Part shown: in pieces, positions 36,376-47,883 of the stretch
Position numbering within the stretch: position 1 is the first letter of the stretch
Layout of the letters: every line of letters begins with the position of its first letter
DNA from: VAZQ01 sp963739385
GTDB taxonomy: Bacteria; Pseudomonadota; Alphaproteobacteria; Rhizobiales; Xanthobacteraceae
DNA: 64,000 bases
Direction of reading: 5' to 3'
Assembly (NCBI GenBank): GCA_963739385.1
Contig: CAVUAI010000062.1
Span: 1-64,000 of the forward strand
Program-made: the position numbers and the translations under genes
The notes under the pieces: generated by a model
What the model was told of the DNA's origin: nothing
Database searches by the model: none
What the model saw: only the letters and a program-made list of their open reading frames with translations

Positions 36376-38121
36376 TCAGTCTCCGGCACCGTTCTCGCGC
36401 GCGGCCTTGAGCCGCGCCAGCTCCTGTTCGCGCAGCTCGTCGAGCCGACGCGTCACGGCTTCCTCGGACACACCGAGACCTTCGAGCAGGCGGCCGCCGA
36501 GCTGGAGGCTCGCCTCGAATGCTTCCGGGATCACGTCGACCGCGCCGAGCCTGAGCAGCCGAACCGCATGGTCGGGATCGGCTGCGCGCGCAAAGACCAG
36601 CGCATCGGAGCGCTGCTGGCGTGCCGCCGCCACCATCCGCTCGGCAGCTTGCGGGGCGTTGACGGTGACGACAAAGGCGCGCGCCCGCGCGGCGCCAACC
36701 CGCGCCAGCAGCTCGGGCCGGCCGGCATCGCCGAAATAGCAGGCGTGCCCGCGTCTGCGGCATTCCGTCACCAGCTGGCCATTGGTGTCGAGGGCCACGT
36801 GAGGCACGTTCTCGTCCGCGAGCAGGCGCGCGATCATCTGGCCCACCCGGCCGTAGCCGCCGATCACGACGTGATCCTGCAGCTCCTCGAGCTCGCCGAT
36901 CGGCGCGTGGCGCGCCTGCTCGGCCCCCTGCATGCGCTGTCCCAGCCACCGCGCCAGCACCGCGCAGAAAGGAGTGACCATCATGCTGATGCAGGCGACG
37001 GCGGTCGCAAGCTGCGCCGTGTCGGCCGCGAGCAGTCCGCCCAACCGCGCCAGCGCGATGACGATGAAGGCAAACTCGCCGGCCTGTGCCAGCAGGATCG
37101 CAACCTCGGCGGAAACGGCGGCGCTGACGCGGAATACGCGACAGGCCGCGAACAGGATGGCGCTCTTGAGCGCGAGCAGCGCGACGACGGCAGCGACGAT
37201 GACGTCGAGGCGTGCCCAGACCATCCGCACGTCGACGGTCATGCCGACCGTGATGAAAAACAATCCGACCAGCAAACCCTTGAACGGAACCAGGTCGATC
37301 TCGACCTGATGGCGGTACTCGGTTTCCGACAGGAGCAGTCCGGCGAGGAAGGCGCCGAGCGCGGTCGAGAGGCCCGCCGCACCGGTTGCGGCAGCAACTC
37401 CCAGCACCATGAACAGCGTCATCGCCATGATCAGATCGCGGCTGCCGGTCTGCGCCGCGAAGCGAAAGATCGGCCGCAGGACGTAGCGGCCGGCCGCAAT
37501 GATAACGAGGACGGCCCCAGCAGCCTGCAGCACGGCGCTACCGAGCCCAAGCGCAAGGTGGGGAGCGCCGCGGGCGAGAAACTCGACGCCGAACAGGACT
37601 GGCGCCACCATCAGGTCCTGAAACAACAGCACCGACATGGCGATGCGGCCGACCGGCGTAGCCGAGCGCCCCTGCTCTTCGAGCAGTTGCATCACGATCG
37701 CGGTCGACGACATCGCCAGGCAGAGTCCCAGCACGACCGCGTTGCTGCCACTGGTCCCGAGCAGGGCAAGGCCCGCCCCGATCGTCAGCGCCGACACGAC
37801 GAACTGGAGAGCGCCGATGCCGGCGACGTACTGGCGGAGCGCCCACAGCCGCGCCAGCGAAAGCTCGAGGCCCACGAGGAACAGCAGGAACAGCACGCCG
37901 AGCTCGGCGAAAGGCTCGACCCGCGCGCGGTCTTCGATGGTCAGATAGCGGACCCACGGCACATCCTGGGCGAGTTGCCCGAAGCCATAGGGACCGACTG
38001 CCACGCCGACCAGGAGGAAGCCGAGGACGGCGCTGATGCGGGCGCGATGAAAGAGGGGAACGACGAGCCCGGCAGCAGCCAGAAATACCAGGGCGTCCTT
38101 CAGCCAGGGCCCGTGGTCCAA
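36376..38121 (-). CDS. Kef-type monovalent cation:proton antiporter with TrkA-N domain
   Basis: A 581-residue CPA2-family antiporter. About 12 membrane segments fill residues 1-390, including ELGVLFLLFLVGLELSLARL, LAMSSTAIVMQLLEEQGRSA, VLLFQDLMVAPVLF and STALGAFLAGLLLSETEYRH. A Rossmann RCK/TrkA-N domain follows, with HVVIGGYGRVGQMIARLLAD and a GDAGRPELLARVGAARA site. Members such as KefB and KefC release K+ in exchange for H+, often under control of glutathione adducts. The partner oxidoreductase KefF/KefG is not seen nearby. It sits in the inner membrane. Confidence 0.9.
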   Translation of the reverse strand: MDHGPWLKDALVFLAAAGLVVPLFHRARISAVLGFLLVGVAVGPYGFGQLAQDVPWVRYLTIEDRARVEPFAELGVLFLLFLVGLELSLARLWALRQYVAGIGALQFVVSALTIGAGLALLGTSGSNAVVLGLCLAMSSTAIVMQLLEEQGRSATPVGRIAMSVLLFQDLMVAPVLFGVEFLARGAPHLALGLGSAVLQAAGAVLVIIAAGRYVLRPIFRFAAQTGSRDLIMAMTLFMVLGVAAATGAAGLSTALGAFLAGLLLSETEYRHQVEIDLVPFKGLLVGLFFITVGMTVDVRMVWARLDVIVAAVVALLALKSAILFAACRVFRVSAAVSAEVAILLAQAGEFAFIVIALARLGGLLAADTAQLATAVACISMMVTPFCAVLARWLGQRMQGAEQARHAPIGELEELQDHVVIGGYGRVGQMIARLLADENVPHVALDTNGQLVTECRRRGHACYFGDAGRPELLARVGAARARAFVVTVNAPQAAERMVAAARQQRSDALVFARAADPDHAVRLLRLGAVDVIPEAFEASLQLGGRLLEGLGVSEEAVTRRLDELREQELARLKAARENGAGD

Positions 38122-38215
38122 AGGTCACCCTCTTGGATTTCTCACGCCGATTGGATCGCGGCCGTGCATCCGAGCGCCGCCCCGGCAAGCGGGGGACGAC
38201 GACCAAACGTCCGGC

Positions 38216-40874
<2,659 letters not shown>

Positions 40875-41198
40875 TGCAAACCGACTTTCGATGTTTTCGT
40901 CCCGGCGACCCGCGACGCCTTGGGCAGATGCAGCGCCCGGTGTGGCCAGTTGGCGCCAAACGCCCAGCGTGCCGAGGGTTCCGGTGCTTTTAGCGACGGC
41001 TTCCCGGCCTGTCCAGAAAAGCCCCGCCGCGACGGTCGGAACGGCGCCATGACAAATCCGAGGGCACGGGTTGCGATAACGGAAGCCCGGCGGTCGCCCC
41101 GCATCTTACTGCTCCCGCTCCGATCGACTATATAAGCAGCCTGCCCACCGACGCTCGGCGTTCGCCGCGGCATCACAAACAGAGCACGCAACCAGCCG
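40875..41198. other. Divergent intergenic stretch between alaS and the metF-like gene
   Basis: No gene is seen in this 324-base gap. It must hold promoters for both directions. A short AT-rich spot (CTATATAAGC near 41,130) is the best candidate for a promoter element on the plus strand. Confidence 0.35.
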
Positions 41199-42128
41199 AT
41201 GACCTCCACGCCCCGACGGCCGGCCTCGCGCCTCGAGGAGTTGCTGCGATCGCGACGGTTTGTGATCACGGCCGAAATCACGCCACCGGTCTCGTGCGAT
41301 GCCGACGACTTCTTGCGCAAGGCGCTGCCGTTGCGCGGGCTCGCCGACGCCGTCAACGTTACCGACGGCGCCAGCGCCCGCGCGCACCTGTCGGCGCCGA
41401 TCGCGGCAGCAATTCTCGTGCGCGAAGGAATCGAGCCGATCCTGCAGTTCACCTGCCGCGACCGCAACCGCATCGCGCTGCAGGGCGACCTCATGGGCGC
41501 CGCGGCTTCCGGCGTGCGCAACCTGTTGTGCCTGACGGGCGACGATCCCAAGGCCGGCGACCAGCCCGAGACCAAGCCGGTGTTCGACGTTGATTCGACC
41601 ACGCTCACCGCCATGGCGCGCGACCTGCGCGACCAGGGCGTGCTTCCGTCCGGACGCCGGGTCGCCGGCCATGCGCCCTTTTTTCTCGGCGCCGCCGATG
41701 CTCCGATCGATCCGCCGCCCGGCTGGCAGCCGGACAAGCTCGCGGCCAAGATCGCGGCCGGCGCCGAGTTCGCGCAGACCCAGTTCTGCATGGACGCGGG
41801 CATCGTGCGCCGCTACGCCGGCCGTCTGGCGGAGCACGCGGCGACCAGAGGCTTTTCCCTGCTGGTGGGAATTGCCCCGCTGCGCTCCGCCAAGTCGGCG
41901 CGCTGGATGAAGCAGCACCTTTACGGCACCATCATTCCCGACGCCTTCATCGAACGTCTGGAACGCGCCGCCGATCCCGCTGCCGAGGGCGCGCGCATCG
42001 CGGTCGCACTGATCGAGGAGCTCGCGCAAATTCCGGGTATCGCCGGCGTCCACATCATGGCGCCCGCCAACGAGGCGGCGGTACCCGCCGTCATTGCCGA
42101 AGCGCGCAAAAGGCTCCCGCCGCGATAG
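41199..42128 (+). CDS. Methylenetetrahydrofolate reductase-like protein
   Basis: A 309-residue TIM-barrel protein of the MTHFR family. FVITAEITPPVSCDADDFLR has the family's TAEITPP motif, then LADAVNVTDGASARAHLSAP, EPILQFTCRDRNRIALQGDL, GVRNLLCLTGDDPKAGD and EFAQTQFCMDAGIVRRYAGR. These are the flavin- and folate-site regions. It is closer to the short MetF-like proteins found with corrinoid or methyltransferase genes than to E. coli MetF, so it may be a paralogue serving a one-carbon pathway. It is encoded on the plus strand between recA and alaS, both on the minus strand. Confidence 0.85.
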   Translation: MTSTPRRPASRLEELLRSRRFVITAEITPPVSCDADDFLRKALPLRGLADAVNVTDGASARAHLSAPIAAAILVREGIEPILQFTCRDRNRIALQGDLMGAAASGVRNLLCLTGDDPKAGDQPETKPVFDVDSTTLTAMARDLRDQGVLPSGRRVAGHAPFFLGAADAPIDPPPGWQPDKLAAKIAAGAEFAQTQFCMDAGIVRRYAGRLAEHAATRGFSLLVGIAPLRSAKSARWMKQHLYGTIIPDAFIERLERAADPAAEGARIAVALIEELAQIPGIAGVHIMAPANEAAVPAVIAEARKRLPPR

Positions 42129-42342
42129 CGCGCCAAGGGCGCCCCACCGTTTTCATCGTACCGTTTCGTCCGTCATGCTCTGAAAACGCCCCGTCGCCCG
42201 CGGCTCGACGCGCGCGGGCCCATCGTGCTTCCCGAAGACTCAACGCTACATGTTTCGCGAAGCGGACGGATTGCCGGGCCGGTCAGGGACAGTCCGGCAA
42301 CGACGGTCGGGGGGCTCACACGGAAGGGTGAGCAACGCAGCC

Positions 42343-43422
42343 TCACCCCTCCGCTGCGTCCTCGTCGTCGCCTTCGTCACCGGCGAGAATTTTCTCAGCG
42401 ATGAGCCCGGCATTCTGCCGGATCGCAATCTCGATCTTGGCCGCGACGTCTGGATTGGCCTTGAGGAAAGCCTTGGCGTTCTCGCGGCCCTGGCCGATAC
42501 GCTGGCTGTCGTAGGAGAACCAGGCACCCGACTTCTCGACCACGCCGGCCTTGACGCCGAGATCGATGAGCTCGCCATTCTTCGACACGCCCTCGCCGTA
42601 CATAATGTCGAACTCGACCTGCTTGAACGGCGGCGCGAGCTTGTTCTTCACCACCTTGACACGGGTCTGGTTGCCGACGACTTCGTCGCGTTCCTTGATC
42701 GCGCCGATCCGGCGAATATCGAGTCGCACCGACGCGTAGAATTTGAGGGCGTGGCCGCCCGTAGTGGTCTCCGGCGAGCCGTACATCACACCGATCTTCA
42801 TGCGGATCTGGTTGATGAAGATCACCATGGTGTTCGAGCGGTTGATCGAGGCGGTGAGCTTGCGCAACGCCTGGCTCATCAGGCGCGCCTGCAGGCCCGG
42901 CTGGCTGTCGCCCATCTCGCCTTCCAGCTCCGCGCGCGGCACGAGCGCCGCGACCGAGTCGATGACCAGCACGTCGACTGCGCCCGAACGCACCAGCGTG
43001 TCGGCGATTTCGAGCGCCTGCTCCCCGGCGTCGGGCTGGGAGATCAGAAGGTCGTCGACATTGACGCCGAGCTTGCGCGCGTAGATCGGATCGAGCGCAT
43101 GTTCGGCGTCGATGAAGGCACAAATTCCGCCCTTCTTCTGCGCTTCCGCCAGGCAGTGCAGCGCGAGCGTGGTCTTGCCGGAGGATTCCGGCCCGTAAAT
43201 CTCGACCACCCGCCCGCGCGGCAGGCCACCGATGCCGAGTGCGATATCAAGACCCAGCGAGCCAGTGGAGACGGTCTCCACGTCCATCGACCTGTTGTTC
43301 TTGCCGAGCCGCATGATCGAGCCCTTGCCGAAATTGCGCTCGATCTGGGAGAGCGCGGCATCCAGGGCCTTCGATTTGTCCATGGAGGAACCTTCGACGA
43401 GACGTAACGCAGCAGCGGTCAT
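42343..43422 (-). CDS. recA: Recombinase A
   Basis: Strand exchange protein and SOS co-protease, 359 residues. I choose ATG 43422 (MTAAALRLVEGSSMDKSKAL), seven bases after AAGGAG, the usual start in Bradyrhizobium-like RecA; a frame extension to 43515 is rejected. Walker A is GPESSGKT at residues 77-84. DVLVIDSVAALVPRAELEGE has Walker B, and SMRLGKNN-type, QALRKLTASI and NQIRMKIGVMYGSPETTTGG regions are all present. The tail is acidic (GDEGDDEDAAEG), as in most RecA. A LexA-type site lies 86 bases upstream. Confidence 0.97.
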   Translation of the reverse strand: MTAAALRLVEGSSMDKSKALDAALSQIERNFGKGSIMRLGKNNRSMDVETVSTGSLGLDIALGIGGLPRGRVVEIYGPESSGKTTLALHCLAEAQKKGGICAFIDAEHALDPIYARKLGVNVDDLLISQPDAGEQALEIADTLVRSGAVDVLVIDSVAALVPRAELEGEMGDSQPGLQARLMSQALRKLTASINRSNTMVIFINQIRMKIGVMYGSPETTTGGHALKFYASVRLDIRRIGAIKERDEVVGNQTRVKVVKNKLAPPFKQVEFDIMYGEGVSKNGELIDLGVKAGVVEKSGAWFSYDSQRIGQGRENAKAFLKANPDVAAKIEIAIRQNAGLIAEKILAGDEGDDEDAAEG

Positions 43423-43507
43423 TGTCCCACTCCTTATGGCCGGGATTCGGGGGACCGACAACGAACGGTCCGCCGGCGGAGCAAGCAATGTACATGGTTT
43501 GTTCTCT

Positions 43508-43522
43508 GTTCGCAATATGTTC
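43508..43522 (-). promoter_or_regulatory. SOS (LexA) box upstream of recA
   Basis: Read in the recA direction the sequence is GAAC-ATATTGC-GAAC, exactly the GAAC-N7-GAAC (GTTC-N7-GTTC) LexA site of alphaproteobacteria. It lies 86 bases before the recA start. A further GAAC lies three bases upstream of it. This supports DNA-damage control of recA. Confidence 0.85.
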
Positions 43523-43709
43523 TTTTTAAAAAAGCGGCTAGTTCAGGTTCCCGCGGCTTCTGCCGCCTTGTCAGAAACCCGGGAAATTAAGCGGGGCTTA
43601 ACCCTGCCGACAATCTTGCTCGCATCCAGCCGCCTATCCGCATGCGTCGTCCCAATTTCGAGCTCGGAGAATTCTACCGGCAACGCCACGACAACATCAT
43701 GCGGGGGAT

Positions 43710-43922
43710 ATGATCATGAGAACGGTGGTCATGGCGCTTGCCGCCATTGCAATGCTGACGGCGCCAGCCCTTTCCCAGGAGCGCGGCGGCACCGGCAAGC
43801 CCTTCGGCGCGGAGCAGCAGAGCGCCGAGCAAAAAATGAAGAGCGCCAGCTCGTCCGAGAAACCCTACAAGGCGGCGCAGTCGGCGGACACCGGCTTCGA
43901 TCCCTGGCGCAAAATGCGCTAG
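43710..43922 (+). CDS. Small exported protein, 70 residues
   Basis: A short signal peptide (MRTVVMALAAIAMLTAPALS) is followed by a polar, Ser/Ala/Lys/Glu-rich mature part of about 45 residues without cysteines, ending DTGFDPWRKMR. Such short exported proteins ending in a DPWxxMR-like motif are common in rhizobia, with no known role. GGGGGAT precedes the two nearby ATGs (43710 and 43716). The stop overlaps the end of the convergent gene by four bases. Confidence 0.65.
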   Translation: MIMRTVVMALAAIAMLTAPALSQERGGTGKPFGAEQQSAEQKMKSASSSEKPYKAAQSADTGFDPWRKMR

Positions 43923-44209
43923 CCCCCGACGCCTATGCCGTCTGCGTGCGAACCGCCGCGCATGCGGCGCAGCACGGCCACGATCTCGTCGCGGCCGCAC
44001 GGGATGGCGCCGAGCGCGAGGGCACGCCGGCGCTCGTAGGACGTCACGTCGTAGTGCGGGACGGACGTTTTGGGCGGTCCCTGGTATGACGCGCGGTGAA
44101 TGCCGAGGCGCGCCGCGAAACGGTGCAGCTCATCGATGTCGTCGGCGAGGAGATGCGCCCATTTGAGCCCCTGCCACGCCCAGATCGCATCGTCGATGTA
44201 GACCGACAT
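43919..44209 (-). CDS. DUF4031 family protein
   Basis: A 96-residue cytosolic protein starting MSVYIDDAIWAWQGLKWAHL, followed by LLADDIDELHRFAARLGIHR, SVPHYDVTSYERRRALALGA. This is the DUF4031 pattern, a small conserved protein of unknown function seen near DNA or nucleotide genes in many bacteria. I start at the conserved Met (44209) rather than at the longer frame (44296), whose extra residues are not conserved. It converges with the small exported protein gene, overlapping by four bases. Confidence 0.8.
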   Translation of the reverse strand: MSVYIDDAIWAWQGLKWAHLLADDIDELHRFAARLGIHRASYQGPPKTSVPHYDVTSYERRRALALGAIPCGRDEIVAVLRRMRGGSHADGIGVGG

Positions 44210-44414
44210 GGCTCGACCTTGCTCGCGCGGCGCGTGGTCCCCGATCAGTATGGAGAGCGGGCGGCAAACTCGCGCCCCCGGCGCCCTGAGCCCCAAGCGG
44301 GCGCATCAATGACGGCGGCAATCTCGCACTGATCCGCGCACAAGGCCAGCGGCGGGAGCTCGGGCACCTTTGCCGGAACCTCACGGCGCTCGGGGGCGCC
44401 GAAAGGAGGTCCGC

Positions 44415-44717
44415 ATGAGATTCCCGCATGCTACGGAACTCACTGCTGTTTCTTCCGCACGAGGGAACGTTTTTGCGTCCGCCCCGTTAGGCCACAGAGT
44501 CAGGTCACCGACATCAGCGACCGGACAGGTCAGAGCGAACGCCATGCCTCTCGATGCCTATCAGCAGCGCGCGAACGAATGCATACAGAGCGCGCAAGGG
44601 TCTCCCGACATCGATGAACGCACGACATGGCGCAATTTGGCCCTGTGCTGGCTGCGGCTTTCCGATTATGCCGAGCGCTTTCGCGGCGCGACCGCCGACG
44701 GATCCCGCACGTCCTGA
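44415..44717 (+). CDS. Small hypothetical protein, 100 residues
   Basis: The start ATG 44415 is decided by an almost perfect ribosome site, AAAGGAGGT, five bases upstream. The C-terminal half (YQQRANECIQSAQGSPDIDE, then WRNLALCWLRLSDYAERF) matches the short rhizobial helical proteins with the pattern A-x-E/D-C followed by W-x-x-L/M-A-x-x-W-L. A start at 44544 would give just that domain. The first 43 residues are low in conservation signals. It is followed after 22 bases by a second protein with the same domain. The function is unknown. Confidence 0.6.
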   Translation: MRFPHATELTAVSSARGNVFASAPLGHRVRSPTSATGQVRANAMPLDAYQQRANECIQSAQGSPDIDERTTWRNLALCWLRLSDYAERFRGATADGSRTS

Positions 44718-44739
44718 CGATCAGCGAGGAGCAAGCGCC

Positions 44740-44940
44740 ATGAATCCGTCCGAAGAATTTCTGAGGCACGCCGCCGACTGCCAGCAGATGGCCAAGTTCA
44801 CCCGCGACCCCGCGAGCAGGGCCACATGGAGCCGGATGGCGGAGCGATGGTTGCAATGTGCGGAGAATTTCAAGAGCCGGAACGAAGCCGCCCAGACGGC
44901 GAAGCGCCAGCGCCGACAGTCCGGCAGCACCGAGCATTAG
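44740..44940 (+). CDS. Small hypothetical protein, paralogue of the preceding gene
   Basis: A 66-residue protein starting MNPSEEFLRHAADCQQMAKF, then RDPASRATWSRMAERWLQCA and a basic tail. It shares the helix pattern (A-x-x-C, R-x-x-W-x-x-x-A-x-x-W-L/LxC) with the product of the gene just upstream, so the two are probably old tandem duplicates in one operon. GAGGAGC lies seven bases before ATG 44740. No function is known to me. Confidence 0.65.
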   Translation: MNPSEEFLRHAADCQQMAKFTRDPASRATWSRMAERWLQCAENFKSRNEAAQTAKRQRRQSGSTEH

Positions 44941-44987
44941 CCGGCCGCAATTTTCCCCACCGGACCTTTCGTGCCGTTTGACCGCCC

Positions 44988-45362
44988 TCAGGTCGTGGCG
45001 TCGGCCAGCAACACCCCCAGGGCCTTTCTCAGGTCGTCCGGCGTATAGGGCTTGGGAAGCAGGCCAAACGGCTCCACGAACATGGCCCGCATCCCATCAG
45101 TCATGCCCTGGCCGGTCGTATAGAGCACCGGAAGCTTCGGCCTCCGTGCCGTGATGTCCTTCGCAAGCTGCAAGCCGGCTTCGAGATCCTGCTGCAAGCC
45201 GATGTCGGTGAAGAGGAGATCGACATCGTCCCGCTCGTCCGCTACGGCCCGGGCCTGGTCCGCCGTCCCGGCCGTCAGCGTCTCGTGACCCATATCCTGG
45301 ATGATAGCCTCGGCGAGCACCCGCACCTGCTCCTCGTCTTCGACGATCAACACCAGAGCCAT
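44988..45362 (-). CDS. Single-domain response regulator (CheY-like)
   Basis: A 124-residue receiver domain with no output domain. The acidic pocket is VEDEEQVR (residues 7-14), the phosphorylated Asp53 lies in LLFTDIGLQ, Thr is in LYTTGQG and the conserved Lys in LLPKPYTPDDLRKAL. Such lone receivers in rhizobia often serve as phosphate relay proteins, with a kinase encoded elsewhere. No histidine kinase lies nearby, so the partner is not known. Confidence 0.9.
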   Translation of the reverse strand: MALVLIVEDEEQVRVLAEAIIQDMGHETLTAGTADQARAVADERDDVDLLFTDIGLQQDLEAGLQLAKDITARRPKLPVLYTTGQGMTDGMRAMFVEPFGLLPKPYTPDDLRKALGVLLADATT

Positions 45363-45469
45363 GCCGGTGCCCCCCTTGGTACGCTAGCGCACCAACGGAG
45401 CCCGGAACGGATGGTTCCGGCAAGTTCCTTCGAATCCGGCGGGGACCCAAGCAAGTGCCAGGCGATCAA

Positions 45470-45497
45470 GAAAAAACCCCGCGCGGGGCGGGGTTGA
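45470..45497 (-). terminator. Rho-independent terminator for the minus-strand FmdE-like gene
   Basis: On the minus strand a GC-rich stem (arms CCCCGC and GCGGGG, 45477-45494) is followed by TTTTTT. It lies about 160 bases after the stop of the FmdE-like gene and is the most classical terminator in the window. Confidence 0.65.
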
Positions 45498-45655
45498 AAG
45501 TCAAGGGAGGAAACGCCCATGAATTAGGCACTGCATCGTACCAAACCAGCGAGCGTTGCCAACTGCGAAATGCCGGTGAACCGCGTTATCCGCAGGGGTG
45601 TGACTTTCCGGACACAGCCCTCTTTGCCTTGTCTCGAGGGGCGCCGGGCATGGCG

Positions 45656-46150
45656 TTACGGGACAGGAGCGACCTGGAACAAGCCTGGCGCCGCCATGAC
45701 CGCGTGGTAACGGCCTGCGGGATCGAGGGTCTTGTTCCAGTCGGCGATCCTGGCCATCCACTCGTCCGCTACGGTGTAGCGCACGCTCGCGCCGCTCTTG
45801 CGGTCGCGCACGACCACCACCGCGAGGAGGCCGTCTGGGGCCTTCTCGGCGGCCACCTGCAAGGTCCCCTGCCCCGGGCTCACCTGGGTCGCCAGCATGA
45901 CGCCGTCGGCGATGCACGGACACGGCGACTTCTCCCCGGTGTAGAAGGTCACGGCCACTCCGCGCCGCTCGGCCTTGAGCCGTTCAAGCGCGTCAAGGCC
46001 GATGCGGATGCCGGCCGGAATGAAGGCACCGAAACCGCCGTGAATGCGCGCACCGAGCGTGATCCATTCCTCCGGAGTTTCGGCCCGGGCGGCCGAGACC
46101 ACCAGGGTCGCAGCTACCGCGATGGGCAACGCGATCCTTCCGAACTGCAT
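45656..46150 (-). CDS. Exported FmdE-like protein
   Basis: A 164-residue protein with a signal peptide (IALPIAVAATLVVSAARAET). The mature domain has WITLGARIHGGFGAFIPAGI, then GVAVTFYTGEKSPCPCIADG and TQVSPGQGTLQV. These are the parts of the FmdE domain (formylmethanofuran dehydrogenase subunit E-like), in which a GxxHG... and a Cys/Asp-Gly site bind metal. Usually FmdE-like proteins are cytosolic; an exported form suggests a metal- or cofactor-binding role in the periplasm. I choose ATG 46150 (MQFGRIALP) because a longer frame from 46198 breaks the signal peptide. Confidence 0.7.
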   Translation of the reverse strand: MQFGRIALPIAVAATLVVSAARAETPEEWITLGARIHGGFGAFIPAGIRIGLDALERLKAERRGVAVTFYTGEKSPCPCIADGVMLATQVSPGQGTLQVAAEKAPDGLLAVVVVRDRKSGASVRYTVADEWMARIADWNKTLDPAGRYHAVMAAPGLFQVAPVP

Positions 46151-46305
46151 CAGACAAACCTCCGTCATCGCCCAGGCCGCGGCACGATCACCGGCCACGG
46201 CACACAGCGGATCTGTCGGCGTCGATATGATGTTGTCAAGGGATCGTCATACCAATGCACGCGATCCCGCCCGAGTGCATGCTGGTGTCCTCGATGCCCG
46301 CCCGA

Positions 46306-47286
46306 TCAGGCCGCCGCTGTCAGCCGCATCTGCGCCAGCACGGCACGGCCGAGCAGGCCGTAGGGATTTGCCAGCGTCTCCAGCATCTCGAAGTGGTTGT
46401 AGCCCTCACCGATGAGGAGTTCCGCCGGTTTGCCGGCCGCCCTCACCGCGGCGTGGAAGTCGCGGGTCTGGCGCTGAAACTCAGGCGTCTCGTAGGTGCC
46501 GTGAGCGAGGATGAGCGGCGTTGCGAGCTTGTCGAGATGGCGCTGCGCGCTCAACGCCTGCTCCATATCGTCGGTGAACCTGACGTATTTCGAACGCTTC
46601 GAGAGTCGCACCGGCTTGAGGTCGTACATGCCGCTTCCGAGCGCCGCACCCTTGAGGATATCGGCCGGCAGACCCTCCTTGCGCCAGTCGTGCGTGACCA
46701 CGCAGCCGGCGAGATGAGATCCGGAGGAATGCGAGGAGAGATAGAGACGGTTGGGATCGCCGCCGAACGTCGCGGCGTTGGCATGGACCCAGGCCACCGC
46801 GCGGCGCACCTGCTCGACCATGGGGAAGAGGTCGCCGCCGGTGTCATCGACATTGATGAAATCGAGAATGACGTAATGCGCTCCCGCCTTTACGAACGGC
46901 TCGGCGAGGAAGGCGTAGTCGGCGGCACGATTGGCGCGCCATGCGCCGCCATGGATGAAGATGTTGACCGGGGCGTTGGCCTGTCTCGCGCGGTAAATGT
47001 CGAGCCTCTCGATCTCGCTCGGCCCGTAGGCGACCCGCTGGGGGGCGCCGATGACCATGCGCGCCTTCTCACTGTTGGCGACGCGGCGCTTCGCGACCTG
47101 GTCGCGGTTGGGGGCATAGACGGTCTGGTCGTAGGCGTCATCGAGTGCCTGCTGGTCCATGTCGAGCCAAACCAGCGGGCCCTTTGGGCGCGGTTGCTGC
47201 GCCAAGGCGACGCCGCCCGCGGCGACTGCCGCGCTGCCCGCAGCAGCCAGGACCGTACGTCGGATGGTGTTGTCCTCGTATTGCAT
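46306..47286 (-). CDS. Exported alpha/beta hydrolase, kynurenine-formamidase/carboxylesterase-like
   Basis: A 326-residue hydrolase with a Tat-like or lipid-free signal (RRTVLAAAGSAAVAAGGVAL). The oxyanion motif is NIFIHGGAWRAN, the nucleophile Ser lies in LYLSSHSSGSHLAGCV (G/S-x-S-x-G type), Asp/Glu probably near ILAHGTYETPEF and His in GEGYNHFEMLETL. The pattern is that of the HGGxW esterases that include arylformamidase. The natural substrate is unknown. It starts (ATG 47286) two bases after the stop of a small ABM-type gene, so the two form an operon. Confidence 0.85.
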   Translation of the reverse strand: MQYEDNTIRRTVLAAAGSAAVAAGGVALAQQPRPKGPLVWLDMDQQALDDAYDQTVYAPNRDQVAKRRVANSEKARMVIGAPQRVAYGPSEIERLDIYRARQANAPVNIFIHGGAWRANRAADYAFLAEPFVKAGAHYVILDFINVDDTGGDLFPMVEQVRRAVAWVHANAATFGGDPNRLYLSSHSSGSHLAGCVVTHDWRKEGLPADILKGAALGSGMYDLKPVRLSKRSKYVRFTDDMEQALSAQRHLDKLATPLILAHGTYETPEFQRQTRDFHAAVRAAGKPAELLIGEGYNHFEMLETLANPYGLLGRAVLAQMRLTAAA

Positions 47287-47288
47287 GA

Positions 47289-47606
47289 TCACGCCGCCTT
47301 CGTAATGGTGCCGCCAGTGAGATTGTCGACGATGACCGGACTGTCGAACCAGGTGATGACAGGCTCGGTGCCGTAGAGCGTCGCGACGCGCTCACGCCAC
47401 TCGCCATTGTAAACCCGCTCGGCGTCCGCGCGCGATTCCCAAAGATAGATGCCGCCGACAATGCGCCCGTCCTGAGAGCGGATATAGTACTTGCGGATCA
47501 GCCCGGCGAGATTCTGGTATTTCGGCGCACTCGTTTCGAAGCGTCGCGTGGCTTCGTCGAGCGTAATCGTCGATGGCAGATGAAACTGCACGAGGGTCGT
47601 GATCAT
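47289..47606 (-). CDS. YdhR-like dimeric alpha/beta-barrel protein
   Basis: A 105-residue protein of the YdhR / mono-oxygenase-like family with a ferredoxin-like fold. TLVQFHLPSTITLDEATRRF, AGLIRKYYIRSQDGRIVGGI and YLWESRADAERVYNGEWRER are typical. No cofactor motif is expected; related proteins act as small oxygenases or bind aromatic ligands. It is first in a two-gene operon with the hydrolase. GGAGGTGCCACG precedes ATG 47606. Confidence 0.8.
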   Translation of the reverse strand: MITTLVQFHLPSTITLDEATRRFETSAPKYQNLAGLIRKYYIRSQDGRIVGGIYLWESRADAERVYNGEWRERVATLYGTEPVITWFDSPVIVDNLTGGTITKAA

Positions 47607-47883
47607 CGTGGCACCTCCGCCCTGAGTTTATCGCGCTGCGCTGTGGCTGTCGCAAGCCGTTTTGCTGAACTCCACCCTGGTCGCCGCGACGGCGCATGAC
47701 GGCTATGCTGGGGCGCCATATCCGCCGAACCAACGGACCGTTCCATGAAACCCATATCGTCCCCGGCATGCGACCCGTTGCATCTCTATCTTCGCTCTCC
47801 GGCACCACGGTCGAGGTGTCGGGACTTGCGTGAGCGCGCCCTCATCGAGGTGGAAGCGGTCGCCGTGCTGCCGGCGAGGTGAC

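Noticed and set aside
42313..42332. GCTCAC/GTGAGC inverted repeat after recA as a terminator
   Set aside because: The stem is only six pairs and is followed by C rather than T on the rec strand, so support is too weak.
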